From Puffinus mauretanicus (lineage: Eukaryota > Chordata > Aves > Procellariiformes > Procellariidae), in contig JAJKFH010003229.1 in assembly GCA_023333565.1 (NCBI GenBank), positions 682,001 to 746,000 of the forward strand: a DNA stretch of 64,000 nt. Reading direction: 5' to 3'. Shown one piece after another: positions 23,633 to 35,698 of the stretch (positions within the stretch are counted from its first letter, which is position 1; each line of letters opens with the position of its first letter). The notes beneath the pieces were generated by a model. The model saw only the letters and a list, made by a program, of their open reading frames with translations, searched no databases and was not told the DNA's origin. The position numbers were made by a program, and so were the translations under genes.

Positions 23633-24007
23633 TCATCTTCCCCGCCCGTTCTTCTTACGGCGCATGGGGACAGCCCGCTCCTGCGCCTTTAAGACTTCCT
23701 TCTTGAAGAACGTCCAGCCTTCCTGGACCCCTTTGCCCTTCAGGACTGTCTCCCAAGGGATTCTCTCGACCAGTGTCCTGAGCAGGCCAAAGTCTGCCCT
23801 CCGGAAGTCCATGGTAGCGGTTTTGCTGACCCCCCTCCTTACTACACCAAGAATCGATAATTCTATCATTTCATGGTCGCTAAGCCCAAGTCGGCCTCCG
23901 ACCACCACATCTCCCACCAGTCCTTCTCTGTTTGTGAACAGCAGGTCAAGCGAGGCACCTCTCCTAGTGGGCTCGTTTACCAGCTGCGTCAGGAAGTTAT
24001 CTTCCAC
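23633..24007 (-). pseudogene. CR1 ORF2, endonuclease C-terminal part and linker
   Basis: The open segment reads VEDNFLTQLVNEPTRRGA, then SLDLLFTNREGLVGDVVVGG and LGLSDHEMIELSI. The LDLLFTN and SDHEMIE blocks are the last conserved elements of the apurinic-type endonuclease domain of LINEs; SDH carries the catalytic His. A basic linker leads on to the reverse transcriptase. The frame equals that of the RT segment and is closed by one TGA at 23633-23635 in the sequence [17 protein letters not shown] single C-to-T change at a CpG is a simple explanation. The apparent start at 24007 is a GTG inside the domain, not a true initiation site; similarity continues upstream in another frame. Confidence 0.92.
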
Positions 24008-24024
24008 CCACTCCAGGAACCTCC

Positions 24025-24184
24025 TCTCTGTTTCCTCTCTGCCATGTGGTATTTCCAGCAGACGTCCAGAAAGTTGAAGTCCCCCACGAGAACAAGGGCT
24101 AGAGACTGCGAGACTTCTGCGAGCCTCTGGTAGAGCTTCTGGTAGAATATTTCATCTGCCTCCTCATCCTGGTTAGGTGGTCTT
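24025..24184 (-). pseudogene. CR1 ORF2, endonuclease fragment (5'-truncated)
   Basis: The minus strand reads RPPNQDEEADEIFYQKLYQR, then LAEVSQSLALVLVGDFNFLD and VCWKYHMAER. VGDFNF is the conserved GDFN motif of the LINE endonuclease. The fragment is not in the same frame as the downstream segment; a small indel lies near 24025, just before RRFLEWVEDN resumes. The element stops at about 24184, before the N-terminal catalytic part of the endonuclease, which marks the 5' truncation point. Confidence 0.88.
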
Positions 24185-25690
24185 GAGTGTTATTGCTAAT
24201 ATCCATTAATAAAGATACCACAAGCCTTGTGTACAGTAGGACTATGTTAAATAAATCCCAAAGTGGGAATGTGAACTGACACACTTAACCGGCATATCTA
24301 ACAAAATTTGCTCAGAAGGGGACTGCATCTCTTGTATAGATTATTTCAGAAGAAGTGCATTTATCAGTTTATTTATGTTATATGAGAAGGTGTTTCAATT
24401 AAACCAAGTAAAGCCATTTTAATGGATAAACCAGAGTGTCTTCCAAGGAAGCTGTACTTGCAGCACTTTGTGAACATAACTGGTAAAATTTCTTCAGGTA
24501 GACAAACACAAAGAGAACAGAAGTGCAATTAGCTGCCCAGGATGAGCTCCATAACTCCCAGGATACTCACTTCTCTCCACTGATGCAGCTTTCATTACAC
24601 TGCATCATAAAGGCTTAATTTGTAAGAAATGTTGAGCCCAAATGATTCCAAGAAATCGGTCCAACTGCAAAGAAGAGCTGGAGTTTCACAGATAAACCAG
24701 AACTAAATGCAGACAGAGTGACTTCACATCCTCTCAAGGAAGACCTAAAGTAAAAGATATAACTGTAGGAATATCCAGCATTGAAATTACAACCTGCACG
24801 GTTCTGGTAACTATACTGAGCATGTAATATAAATAAGTTTTTTTTTTAATATGGAGTGTGGTCCATTAGGAATTAAAATCAGATCAGCAGGCTCACCAGC
24901 ATAGCCCTGTAGGCAACAGATTTAGAGAAAAATAAAGAGCAAATAAGAATGGAAAAAATGTTGGTTTTCTCTTTAATCAGACATTAGAATACAGACAATT
25001 GCAATGAAGCTACTGAGAAGTATAGGCTTCTTGTCTTTTACCCTATTTAGATAATCAAGGGACTAGTCTTACACAGCTTCCAGGCAACTGTTTTATTGCT
25101 TTTTTCTGTTTCACTTCGAGAGTACTGCATTTTTTCCTCCTCCTTTTGAGCACTGGCAATGCCCATGAGTACCAAAAAAGCTGTCATCTCAAACTCCAGC
25201 TTCTGTTTGTTTTCACTAATGAAAAAAACATTGAATTAATTCAGGCAGTCTGGGGAAAGTTGTTTTTTGTCTGTAACAATCAACTGCCTATATGAACCAT
25301 TTTCATTCTGTCGGAGAGCATTGAAGCTGTAAGTATCTGAAGTATTAGTACAGTTGGTGGATGTAATCCATTTAAAAGCTTGTATCTGAATAATTGTGAT
25401 TGTCATTAACTTACATGTACCCAAATGACAGTCAGTTGTAATAAAGTAAATCAGAGAATTCCCCTTATTGAACTTGATATGTAGATTTTTATATGGCTAT
25501 TCGTAGGCTTAAAAAACAGCCCAAAAATTTGTATCTCAATAGTTTTTAAAATGCAGCTATGGACACCTGACTTTCTACAAGTATTAAGTTATTGTTCATG
25601 CTTAGGAGTGCACATATGAAGAAACTCAGACACAGGTTGTTGATGACACAGGTATGCATCAAGGAAAGGATTTCAAATTACTTTTTAATT
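24185..25690. other. Gene-free unique DNA
   Basis: I see no exon, RNA gene or recognisable transposon here. The short open frames do not resemble known proteins. Confidence 0.65.
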
Positions 25691-25694
25691 TTTA

Positions 25695-25805
25695 TACAGA
25701 AGGAGAGCAGAGGCCAAGGGAAGTCATGCACAGAAAGCCAATTATGAGTTAGGAACATAAGTCAGCTCTCCTGACTCCAAATCCTGTGTTTAACAGCTAT
25801 GCTCT
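25695..25805 (+). mobile_element. MIR-like SINE remnant
   Basis: The stretch from ACAGAAGGAGAGCAGAGGCC to CTCCTGACTCCAAATCCTGT and CTATGCTCTCTC follows the 3' half of the MIR/CORE-SINE consensus (ACAGA..GA..CTGAGGC, then CTGACTCCAAAGCC, then a TATGCT-like end). Divergence is high, as expected for an insertion predating bird-mammal divergence. The call is from memory of the consensus, not an alignment. Confidence 0.5.
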
Positions 25806-26346
25806 CTCTCTCCCTAGTCCCCTGAATTTGTTTAAATTCTTTGCACCAAACAACATGAAAGAAATCCAATCTGCATCAAAACACAACTGAACACAGACAG
25901 AATAAGAAAAACATCCACTATGATCTGTTTCAGGGATTCAGCCCTTTGCCATAGGAATTAAAAATAAACCTTACCACCACTACTATTGCTGTAATTCCTC
26001 CTCCAGGCACTATGACGTGGTACAAACTCTGCTCAATTAACTTGTGGTTTTTTTCACTCGATGGCTTTGACTTAAATCTACAAAAATGAGCACCTGAACT
26101 TTGCCTAGTATGTCAATCATCGTGTTTATTAGCTTCTGTGAGGAGCAGTTTGGCACTTGTATTTAGAGAATGAGAGCCTCTATTTAGAATAGAATTTGAG
26201 GAAATACTGGGGAAAGTGAGACCTCCAGATATACATGCAGCTGCTAGCAAACGTAAGAGCAGCTGCAGGACCATGACCCACATATCCCAAACCTGATAAT
26301 AGTGGCCACAGTGTGAAACAGTAGGGGTAGCAACCCCCCTTTGCCT

Positions 26347-26390
26347 AGCTTTGTACCAGCTTTGTACCAGCTTTGTACCAGCTTTGGTAC
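26347..26390. repeat. 11-bp tandem repeat, 4 units
   Basis: AGCTTTGTACC occurs exactly at 26347-26357, 26358-26368 and 26369-26379, with a variant AGCTTTGGTAC at 26380-26390. An open frame running through it (26341-26673) starts only at TTG, and its repeated residues come from the array, so it is not called as a gene. Confidence 0.9.
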
Positions 26391-27594
26391 ACTGCTCATA
26401 GAATTGGCAATGAAGGTGGTAAAAGCCAGCTATTCATTTAGATTCCATGGGATGACGGGATATAGCCTGGGAAATTTTACCATTTTTCTGGTTGCCAAAG
26501 TGGCTCAGGCTCTTCAAGCACTTTTACCGCCTCCTCCCCTTCCTATCCTCCTATACTATTCTCTCTTTTTTTACATCTTTTGTTTGTTTTACTCACCAGA
26601 AGTAAAGTACTCACCAGAGACCTCCTCTCTCTTGCAGAGTTATGAAGCTTCTAAAATGCTCCTAATTCTCTAGTCCCATACTTTTCTCCCAGATCTTCTC
26701 ACTTTCTACTCTATATTTACCACTTGCTTCATATCTATTGCAGATTTATCTTTAAATGAAATAATATTTTACCAGCAAATATATACCAATAAATACAGGA
26801 GAGGAAAAAGGACTGCATTTTAAAAACATGGATTCTCATTTCCTAGAATTCATTTTTATTGCATTCAGTGTAACATATTGGTGTTTTGCCAGTTAACCCT
26901 CAGTCTATATAATTTTTGCCAGTTGTAAAACTCAGAATTGTTAATTTTTATCTCTCTTATAAGATGAATTATTTTTACAACTTCTTCTTCTTTCTTTCTA
27001 TGTTCTTTTCTTCTTTTATTTATTTATTTTTACACAGAGATAATCCCAGGAACATTTTATCAAAAGCATCTCCCCATTTGTGTCTCATGAGCTGTGAAAT
27101 ATGGTTTAGATACAAGGGAGAAGATAAATAGTTTTCATTTGTAACCCACAGAAAATGGTTTGTTCTGCTCTGGTAACTGGTAAATCTAAAAAATACTCTA
27201 ATATAAATTCTGTGTTCTTTTTAATAACAATAGTCATATAAGAGGATGGCTTGTATAACCTTCCTGTTATGCATCAAGTCAAATCCTATTAAAGCTTTAA
27301 TTTTACAAGCACTTAACATTTAAAAGTTGTCTTACCTGTGTGATAAAAATGTCTCATATGCCCTCAACTTAAAACAAAGAATTAAAATTATCATAACTGT
27401 ATATAAAGAGTTGCCTGTTACACTTATCTTTCAGATTAGAAAGTATGTTCTGGTCATTCTGTATGAAGCTGCTGTTCTATATCAGGTACTAATTTCATCA
27501 CTTATGAAGTTTTTTCTGTCCTCCACATCCTTCACACTATCCATTTGTAAATTCTTCATCTCTTTGTTTATGAACACTTCCTAGTGTTCATGAA

Positions 27595-27740
27595 TTTATC
27601 CTCACAATATACTTCTAAGCACAGAAGCATTTGAAGTCCCTTTACAGATCAGGAACTGAAGCAGAGAAGAATAAAGTGATTTGCTAAGAATCAAGTCAGA
27701 TTATAAATCCATCTATTGTGTTTAAGTCCGGTGCCCAAAT
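27595..27740 (+). mobile_element. MIR SINE remnant
   Basis: Contains, in order, TTATCCTCACAA, TTTACAGATCAGGAACTGAA, GCAGAGAAG, AAGTGATTTGCTAAGAATCA and TATAAATCCAT. These follow the MIR block TCCTCACAA...TTTACAGATGAGGAAACTGA...AAGTGACTTGCCCAAGGTCA...GGGATTCGAACCC in register. It is an ancient tRNA-derived SINE fragment, plus orientation, not functional. Confidence 0.7.
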
Positions 27741-30700
27741 TTCATTTGAGACTATATTGATAATATATTAAAAATGGAGATACAAATGAGAAGGAATCCT
27801 TCATAATGGTTTGGGGAAAAAAAAAAGTGTAAATGGAACCTTTCTACTTCTGAAATAAGTATTTTCTGAAATGGTTAGATTCAGAACTGGTTTTCCAAGT
27901 CTTGGAATCTTGAAGATGCTATTAAAGTACTAGCTTAGGATTTACTGAGGGTTATTCTAATTAAGGGGCAGGCACATTATAAAACAGAATAATTGGCAAT
28001 ATAAGTGGAATTGAGCTTGTATCAGTTCAAATTCCAATCAGCTTTCCCAAGAAAATCTGTGGATAAAGCCCTCATGAGAAAAACTGGCAAGTCTTTTTAA
28101 TGGTTTGATTTGGCTGTGGGGGTTTTAGTGTTGTAGACGACTTTCATTTTGATGAAAGTGAACACAGCTTGACATTAATATGGAATTTTTGAGCAATATG
28201 TTGAGTCATGAAGACTGTTGTTAAGGAACATCGAGGAGACAAAATTTCTCATCTTAGGAGAAAGTAAAATTAAGAAGTCCTGACAGAAATTGTGGAAATC
28301 CACAGCAGGCAAAAAAAAAAAAAAAAAAAAAAAAAGGAAAAAAAAAGGAAAAAAAAAGGAAAAAGCAGGGTGCTTATAAGAAAAAGAGTCAGAGATATAT
28401 GTACAGAAAACTCATCCACTTAGTCTTTCCAGTATAAGATAAGACACCCTATCTTCTTCAGAAAGGGAAGACACAACAATTAATCTTGATTCTACTCTGA
28501 AAAACTCCAAGAAATATTGTGTGAGAAGATCTCTTCCCAGAGACAAAGGAGATGATACAAGCTGAACTTGTGTTTCCTAACTTCCTTCAAGTTATTCCTC
28601 TATATCCAAAGAAAAAAAACTAAAGAGGACAAGGCAAAGAGAAGGCCATGTTTAACAATAAGAAGCATTTACCTGCAATCAGGAAATTTAGGAGAGAGTT
28701 AAACCAGAGCTTCCTAATTATTTAAAATTCTTAGATACAGAAAAGTATTCTAAACTAAATTTTCTGTCTACTGTTGTGGAAAAAAAAATAATCAGAACAA
28801 CTGCCTTAAAGTGCATTGTCAGCTTAAAGTAACTGGCAGAAAGCATATGAAATTACAATAGGATGGTTTGAGGCAGGACAATGTAGGAATTTCAAAACTT
28901 TTCTACATAAAGAGAACCACTACAGAAGCTAATCTATCTGCAGAGGTAAGCCAGAGTTTTAAGTAACAAAAGTGGGTTTGCAATAGGTAGGAATTAGTCA
29001 TTAAGTAGTGTGCATGTGTGTATCCCAATCTCAATAACATTTTTTAACAAGCTGAAGCCATAGCTGTAATAAAAAGAAAACTGACTAACAGAGTTCATCA
29101 AAAGAACATCACCAACAACCAATTTCCCACATCCTTCTAGATAGTACAGCACAGCAGAAAATAGTGGTGTTTTTCACTTATTTTCAAAAAAAATTTTCAC
29201 AAAAGCTGTTTCAAGGTTCAAAAATGTTTCTATGACAACAGTAATATCTGAACCCATACCAAGGACCACAATTTCTCTGTTCTTGTCACTGTACAAACAC
29301 AGAGGAATTAACTACAATAAAAGGTCCTTTCTCCAACTGGCTTATAGCATACCCAAAAGACATTATCAAGACATAAAGACTACAAAACTTTCTTCACAGT
29401 CAGAGAAAATACACAGTTGACTAAAAGCTGCGTTCTTCTTTGCTCAGTGCTGCTCCTCCCTGCTTTTCAGTGTCCCATGAACGACAATCTAATGGCATAA
29501 ATATATATGTAATCCTAGATTAACAATTATGTAACAAATGCTGCCCAAATTTATGGTAAACATCTTAAAGGCACAGAAGTATTTTCACTGTGAGAAAACA
29601 GCTATTGTATAATGTTACTGCACAGAATGGTGAGGAAACCAGTAGGTGGTACAAAGCAGCTAACTGCAAAACTGGTCATGGTACTCGAGGTGCCAAACAA
29701 ATGCTCAGAAAAGAGAAAAATCTTTTAACTCCCTGCAGCCAAATTCTGTCCACTTAGTCCTACAAGAATAACTCACCTTTATTTAAGAACAGAAAGTCAT
29801 CCTGATAGATTGCACATTTTGATTATGTTGTATTTTGATAGTACCGTCATTAATGCATTTCTGATTTAGTAATATCTATATTGACTAAGGTTATAAGACA
29901 GCTGGTTAAATATAGGCTAGTGTTCAGATTTTAACATCCAATACCCACTACTTAGTGTATTACTGTCACATTTACTAGTTGAGAGGCCCATATGTGAGCA
30001 TGATAAGCACTCTAAGATAAACTAAATATGCAATTAAAGCAAGAGACATGAAAATCTCAGTGGCTAAAACTTTTAAAGTTATTAGTTTCATATGGTAAAT
30101 TTATTTCTGAAAGGGCTAATACAGCAACAGACTAAATGCTACAGTGTTTAAGAAAGCAATCTAGTTGCTAACTGGATTATGTGCTCTTTTTACATGCAAA
30201 TGAGAAAGTCTATCTTAGTAACTATAGACTATCTGAAGTTATTTGAATAACTGATGGAGGAGATGATAGGACATATTTTCCAGTTTCATGTGATTCCAAA
30301 GTATTACCCCACTATTACACATCAAATTAGAACTTTTCTTGTAGTGAGAGAACCAACTTGTTAAAACAATTATTCTGGTTAAAAAATATTACAAGAAAAT
30401 TATTTTTTTATTAGCAATTTCAAATAATGAGTTATCATATTTAAACTCAAATAAACAAACAACAGATGCCTGGAGTGCATTTGAAAACAACTTTGTTAGA
30501 AGATTATTAATAAGAGTGAGGACAACCAGTGTCATGAAACTCAATTTGAGCTGAAAGACTAACGTATCAGCTTCTATAGATAATGCTATTTCCAAAGACA
30601 GGCTTATTAATCCCTTCCATATTTCAAGAGATATATAGGAAACAAAAAATGCCTACATTTATAAAAGATATGCTATCCAGTTTGTAATTTGATATGAAAA

Positions 30701-33700
30701 CTCCACAGATACCAGCTGTGTTTGCAGAAACTTCAATGAGAAGTTTTCCAATGACCTACAAAATGTTACAATAGGGATTATGGTCATCCGTGTTTGAAGA
30801 TAAAGCTCTTTGATTGTACAAATATGAATATGCACAAATATAGATATGATGACTTCAGTAATTGTCTAAACAATTATCAAATCTAGCTTAAATATTAGGT
30901 TGAAAGATTAGTTTTAAACAAATTGAGTGCACTGATGACAATACCAAGGTTTGCTGATACAATTGCTTGAAAGTAATATTCAGTGTCAGTTCAAGGTTTG
31001 TGAACCATATAGGCAAAATTCAGTTCTGGTAGAGGAGAAAAATAAGACAGTAAGACTGAACTGAGGTTTCTACTGGAGCCGGGGAGCGGGGCTGTTATAG
31101 CTGGGATAGCAGCTAGTCTGGGAGAACAGAAAATTTTGGAGAGAGATGAGTCTCCTGGAGGCTTCGAATGAAAATTTACTTTTCTTCCCTCCCACAGATC
31201 ACTCCTCCCTCTGAAGACCTCCTTTTCTTTCTTCCCCCATGATTCCCACTTTTCAGTTGACATCTTTTCCTGGCAACCCCAGTCTCTGAAATCCTTCCTT
31301 GTCATTGCCTATCCACAATGCCCACCTGTGCCTGCTTGCACCCCCGGTGCTGACCCTGTGCTCCTCCACTGCCAGCCATCTCCTGGGGGGCTGCCTATGC
31401 AGGCAGCAGGCACCAGCCTGTTTGTCCAGAGCCACAGTGCCACTCATTCTTGTCTGGCACATGCAAAGAACACAGATTTCTGCCTACGAAAGATTGTTAT
31501 CTATTTTGGCAATGGCTTGAGCTGGCTCGAGTTGAGGAGTTCAGATGCATGTTGGCAGTAGCAGTTAATTCTGATGGCAGAGATGGTTAAGGATACACCT
31601 TCCAGGATGGTATAGCACAAAGATGACTAATAGGCTTCCCTGCCAATCTCCAAAAAGAGCTCAGAGTCTCTATCAGCAACCTCTTAGTGACCTTAGACAC
31701 AGAAAATAACATTTTCCACAATAGTCTTTGCTTACATAGGGCGGTCAAAAGCAATAGCTAGAAACACTGAACAAATCCACAGTTTCAAGGAAAGCATTAC
31801 TGCAAATAAATCCAAGCATTCTAGTAGGCAATTTTCAAGGACTACAAATATTTTCAGAGAAGGGCTGTATGTAGTATACTAGATCAGATCTGAAGGCCCT
31901 TGCAGCAACACTAGTTAACACATTTTTGTCCAAATTTGAAATAGAACAATTGAAAAAGTAAATACTCAATAAATTGGTGAGCCATGCCGCAGCAAATAAT
32001 GGCTCGCCCCAATATCTGAGGAGTAAAAATGAAATTATCTTGTTTTGGAAAGCAGTTTGAAATAGCATACTTAGTTTCATAAGCCCAACTGACCAAAAAA
32101 TGTGATGAGAAGATTAAAAAAGAAATTAAATTAGATAAGTTGAATTATATTTTTTCTTTAAAAAAGAAGTTACTTATGAGATCACATTAACACAGTTACA
32201 CAGTTTCAATGGGAACAGACTGAACGTGAACTGCTTAAGGAAAATAGAAGTTTTCTATGTCTGTGAAACAAGGCAGACAATATCCCAACCTTCTCTTTTA
32301 ATCCATTTTCCTTCCAAACAAAAATTTTAAAAAAGCAAGTAAACTGAGACCACAGTGGATTCCTTTTCCTTCCTTGAGAAAATACATAATCCCCAAGAAT
32401 ATATTTTTCTCTGCAAAAAAGAGAATTATTATATTGCAAGGCCTAATACACAAAAGCATTGCTATCAGAGCACAATATTATCAGCCAGTGTTCTTGCAGC
32501 ATCCATCAGTGAGGAACAAGCCTCCAGCCGTATTCAGCAGGGCTACCCAGTCTGAGTTCACAGCCAGAAAATTTTGTCATTAGAGAAATCCTTGCACGCT
32601 AGAGAAAACCTATAGACTTCTTTGGAGTCACTCTACAGATACATCTGCATTACAGCTGAATCTAATTTTGGTTGTCAGCCCTGGTCCAAGACAAAAAGCA
32701 GGATCTGAGTTACAAATTAAAGCGGACTTTTGTTTTGTCACTGTTACAAGACAAAGAAATGCTCTTTGTCCTTACTGCTTTGTTATTTCATTAAAACATC
32801 TGACAGGTAGAATCGGGCAGATGTCATTGAAGAGACTGCTATGATTCAGGTAATTTATGTGTGCTTTCTAGACTTCAAAAATTCTCTCTTAGGAACCTAA
32901 AATCCTGAAAGTGGCAAATATCTCAACAGGTTTTTCAGCTGCTCATTACGCTGGTAAAATGCAGTCATATCCCTTCGCAGTTGTAACATGTACCGAGAAT
33001 CTTCGGAAGCCATAAGGCTACTGGAAAAATTTCAGCATCCTCAAGTAGGAAAAGTGTGCCTTATACCCCTTGCAGGGGCATCAGCCCAAAGATGGTGCCT
33101 AGACAGTGGACCACCGAGCTCCCACGGCTCAGGCTCATCGTAAGGCTGCATCCTATTTCCACGTCAAGGCAAAATCTGCCAATGGTTCCTACCTCCTTCC
33201 TTCCTTGCAGACCTCCTCCCCAGCTCCCACCGCCAGCATAGGTATCCGCAAGATGTCAGCAAGAGTCCTGGGAGGGAGGCGCACACACTCTGCCCTGTTT
33301 CCTGATTGGGATCATCAGGATCCCAGGACACGGCACAGCCTATCTGTCATCCATGTGTAATCACTTACCAACACTACCCATCTACGATAATCGGAAAAGA
33401 AACTTAAATACAACACAGCAGTATTGTGTACTTACTGAAAACATCCCTTATCAGCTAACTTCTGCTGTATGTTAACTGAGGTCTTGAAGCTCAAGCAGTT
33501 TAGTCTGTCACTAAAATTGCTGTTTTATTTTGCTTAACAGACAAAAATGCTTTTGTTCTCACTGTATGATCGCATCAGTAACACCGATGTGTATTATTTG
33601 CTTGTCACACTTACTTGTTTACATTAGTAGCGATGTGGCAAAAAGTAAATAGAAATTGTGTGACTATGGTCAAACCAATATAAAAATGTTTGCTAGTATT

Positions 33701-34920
33701 TGTGAATAACGCACTGTAACTATCTATCTTAAGCTGCTGCAAGACATACGTATATAGTTCCTGTTATTGAAAGGAATGGAAATATTTCCCCTGTTCTGAT
33801 TGTTAATTTCTTAATAATACAACAAGTTGTCTCCACATTCAAGGAAAAAAAAGGTGCTTTACTAACTACAAATAGAACTAGATCCTGAAAATTATCCAGT
33901 AACTAGATTTCATCCTTGAGAAAAACAAACAAATAAAAGAACACCCCCCAAAAAAAAACCAGGAAAAGAACACGAAACCTGCTGGAACAGTGCAGTAACA
34001 ATCCCACCTTCTCCTTGTACATTGTTAATAATAAATGTTATGGTTGCAGCACCAAAACCTATAGCCAGAGCAGTTTAACAAAACATAGTCAGGTACATTC
34101 TCTGATCCAAAGGATACACAAGCTCAGCAGCGCAGTCTCCAGCGGGATCAAAGGAATGTTTGACAGAGAAACCTCTCTTCTGACAATATTGTTTGATCTA
34201 TGTCTCAAGGACAGAAAAGAAATGATATTTCCATTTTCATGCTGACATACAGGAGCTTGCTAGAAGGACGTTCTCATAAACAAAGTGCTGCAGACCATGC
34301 TATCATCCAGCTCGTATTTTTTTCCAGATTTCAGGGTAGGTGTAGTTCATAATACAGAATATTTTCTGGTGAGACCAGGGTGTAGAGAAGTCCAGTAAAC
34401 TTATAAAATCCACACAATCTTGGGAGATACTCAGCAGCTATAACAACTTGCTACTCCTGAAAAAGCAGGACATTATATTTTTGAACATGCCTGAAAAATA
34501 TATAAATGTAGTGAGCTTTTACTTTTTTTTAGCCATGGGTAGAATCAACTAAGTCTTTAATTTGTAATAATGAATTTTTTGCCTTTCATTTTGATTAGTA
34601 ATGTGGTATTGATATGATGATTTTAGCAACACATTCAGGGATGGTTTAATTGTTTTGGTTGTTTTAACTACTAATTGATCCTCCTCGTCCCCAAATTGGC
34701 CAAACACCTATATATTTATTTTTGGTCATTTACAGTTTATGGTCAGGCAATGTATCATTACCTTTCAATGATGGATGCAACAGAGGCAATCAAATTATTG
34801 TTTTCTGTTTAAAATTTAATAGTCCATTCAGAGTGGTAAATCAACTGGTGGCTTTGGCATGTGGGAAATTCATAGGCAAAGTCCCTGCTCTATGTTGTTC
34901 AGGGCTCATTCTCACTTTCC
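27741..34920. other. Gene-free DNA with GC-richer patches
   Basis: Mostly AT-rich unique DNA. An A-rich repeat lies at 28311-28364. Two GC-richer patches, about 31020-31560 and 33040-33360, are open in several frames on one or both strands, but show no protein family I recognise and no paired splice sites that would make an exon convincing. A short stem GCTGCCT-ATGC-AGGCAGC lies in the first patch, near 31390-31407. Confidence 0.6.
28311..28364. repeat. Poly(A) run followed by (A9GG)n
   Basis: A run of 25 A (28311-28335), then GG followed by nine A, twice, then GG and five A. It is a simple A-rich repeat that expanded in 11-base steps. No SINE or LINE body was recognised upstream. Confidence 0.9.
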
Positions 34921-34921
34921 C

Positions 34922-34970
<49 letters not shown>
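34922..34970. repeat. (CTAT)n tetranucleotide microsatellite
   Basis: Twelve uninterrupted CTAT units. The open frame that spans it reads LSIYLSIYLS and is a product of the repeat. The length and purity make it probably length-variable between individuals. Confidence 0.97.
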
Positions 34971-34971
<1 letters not shown>

Positions 34972-35677
34972 CCATTTTTGTTGAATAAAAATTTTGTCCT
35001 GAATCTGAGAAGACTTTCCATATGAATGTTTCATCAGCATGATATCTTTCCACATAAAACTGGTATTTTATTTTAGTAACTGGTATTTTCTATGATAAAA
35101 ATGTTTTGCTGAAAAAATTCCAAGCAGCTCTATTACTGGATTTCATTTAACCAAACTCTCTGATTAAGAATTATGCTTATTAAACTAATCAGATGTTAAT
35201 AACAAATGTGCAGATGAACCGGGAGAGCTGGGTGAAGAATTCAGGGCACACACAAAGAGTCAATTAATTTAACTCTGTTAGTAAATTATTCACAAAGTAG
35301 TGTTGATTTTAGAGTTGGGGTTTTTTTCATTATTCAGAACTATGCAGCAGTTCAGTCGTTAGAGATAACAGCCTATCACATAGTTTTCTTGCAAGATATT
35401 AGTATTGTCCCTCATGGCCAGAAATAATTCTAGGCTCTACCCAGATCCTGTTCTCTCTTTATTTTTGTAGGAGTTAAAGAGATGCAAAAAGGGCATAAAA
35501 ATGGAGAGATATGATTTCTGGGGAGCAGGGGGATTCTGCACTTTATGGAACAACACAGCTGAGCGTACATCCTTCTCCTGGTCTGGAGATCATTCTCCCT
35601 CTGTTGTCTCTTTTGGTTTGTGCTTCTCCTTGCTGCCTTTCTTTCCTTTTTCTTTATGTTGGGAGTTTTGTTTGGGT

Positions 35678-35698
35678 TTGTTGTTGTTGTTGTTGTTA
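35678..35698. repeat. (TTG)n microsatellite
   Basis: About six to seven TTG trinucleotides. Open frames through it give Leu or Cys runs and are artefacts. Confidence 0.85.

Larger units (their letters stand above)
21639..24184 (-). mobile_element. CR1 LINE retrotransposon, 5'-truncated, minus strand
   Basis: A non-LTR retrotransposon of the CR1 clade. On the minus strand the order is: endonuclease fragment, reverse transcriptase, C-terminal region, short 3' UTR of about 90 bases, then the CR1 tail. The tail appears on the plus strand as three CATAGAAT octamers from 21639, followed by the conserved CR1 3' segment beginning AAGGTTGGAAAAGACC. There is no poly(A), as is usual for CR1. The 5' end falls inside the endonuclease domain near 24184; full-length CR1 is about 4.5 kb, so ORF1 and the first part of ORF2 are missing. 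I see no clear target-site duplication, which is normal for CR1. Coding capacity is broken at four points: TGA at 23633, TGA at 22442, and frameshifts near 22155 and 24025. The copy cannot make an intact ORF2 protein. Confidence 0.97.

Noticed and set aside
26341..26673. 110-codon plus frame
   Set aside because: It begins at TTG and its N-terminus is the translated 11-bp tandem repeat. The rest is low-complexity Leu/Pro/Tyr.
28311..28364. A-rich array considered as a CRISPR-like or retroposon tail
   Set aside because: Units are A9GG simple repeats with no spacers, and no retroposon body could be recognised upstream.
34722..34988. 88-codon plus frame ending in LSIYLSIYLS
   Set aside because: The tail is the translated CTAT microsatellite and the start is not recognisable as a protein.
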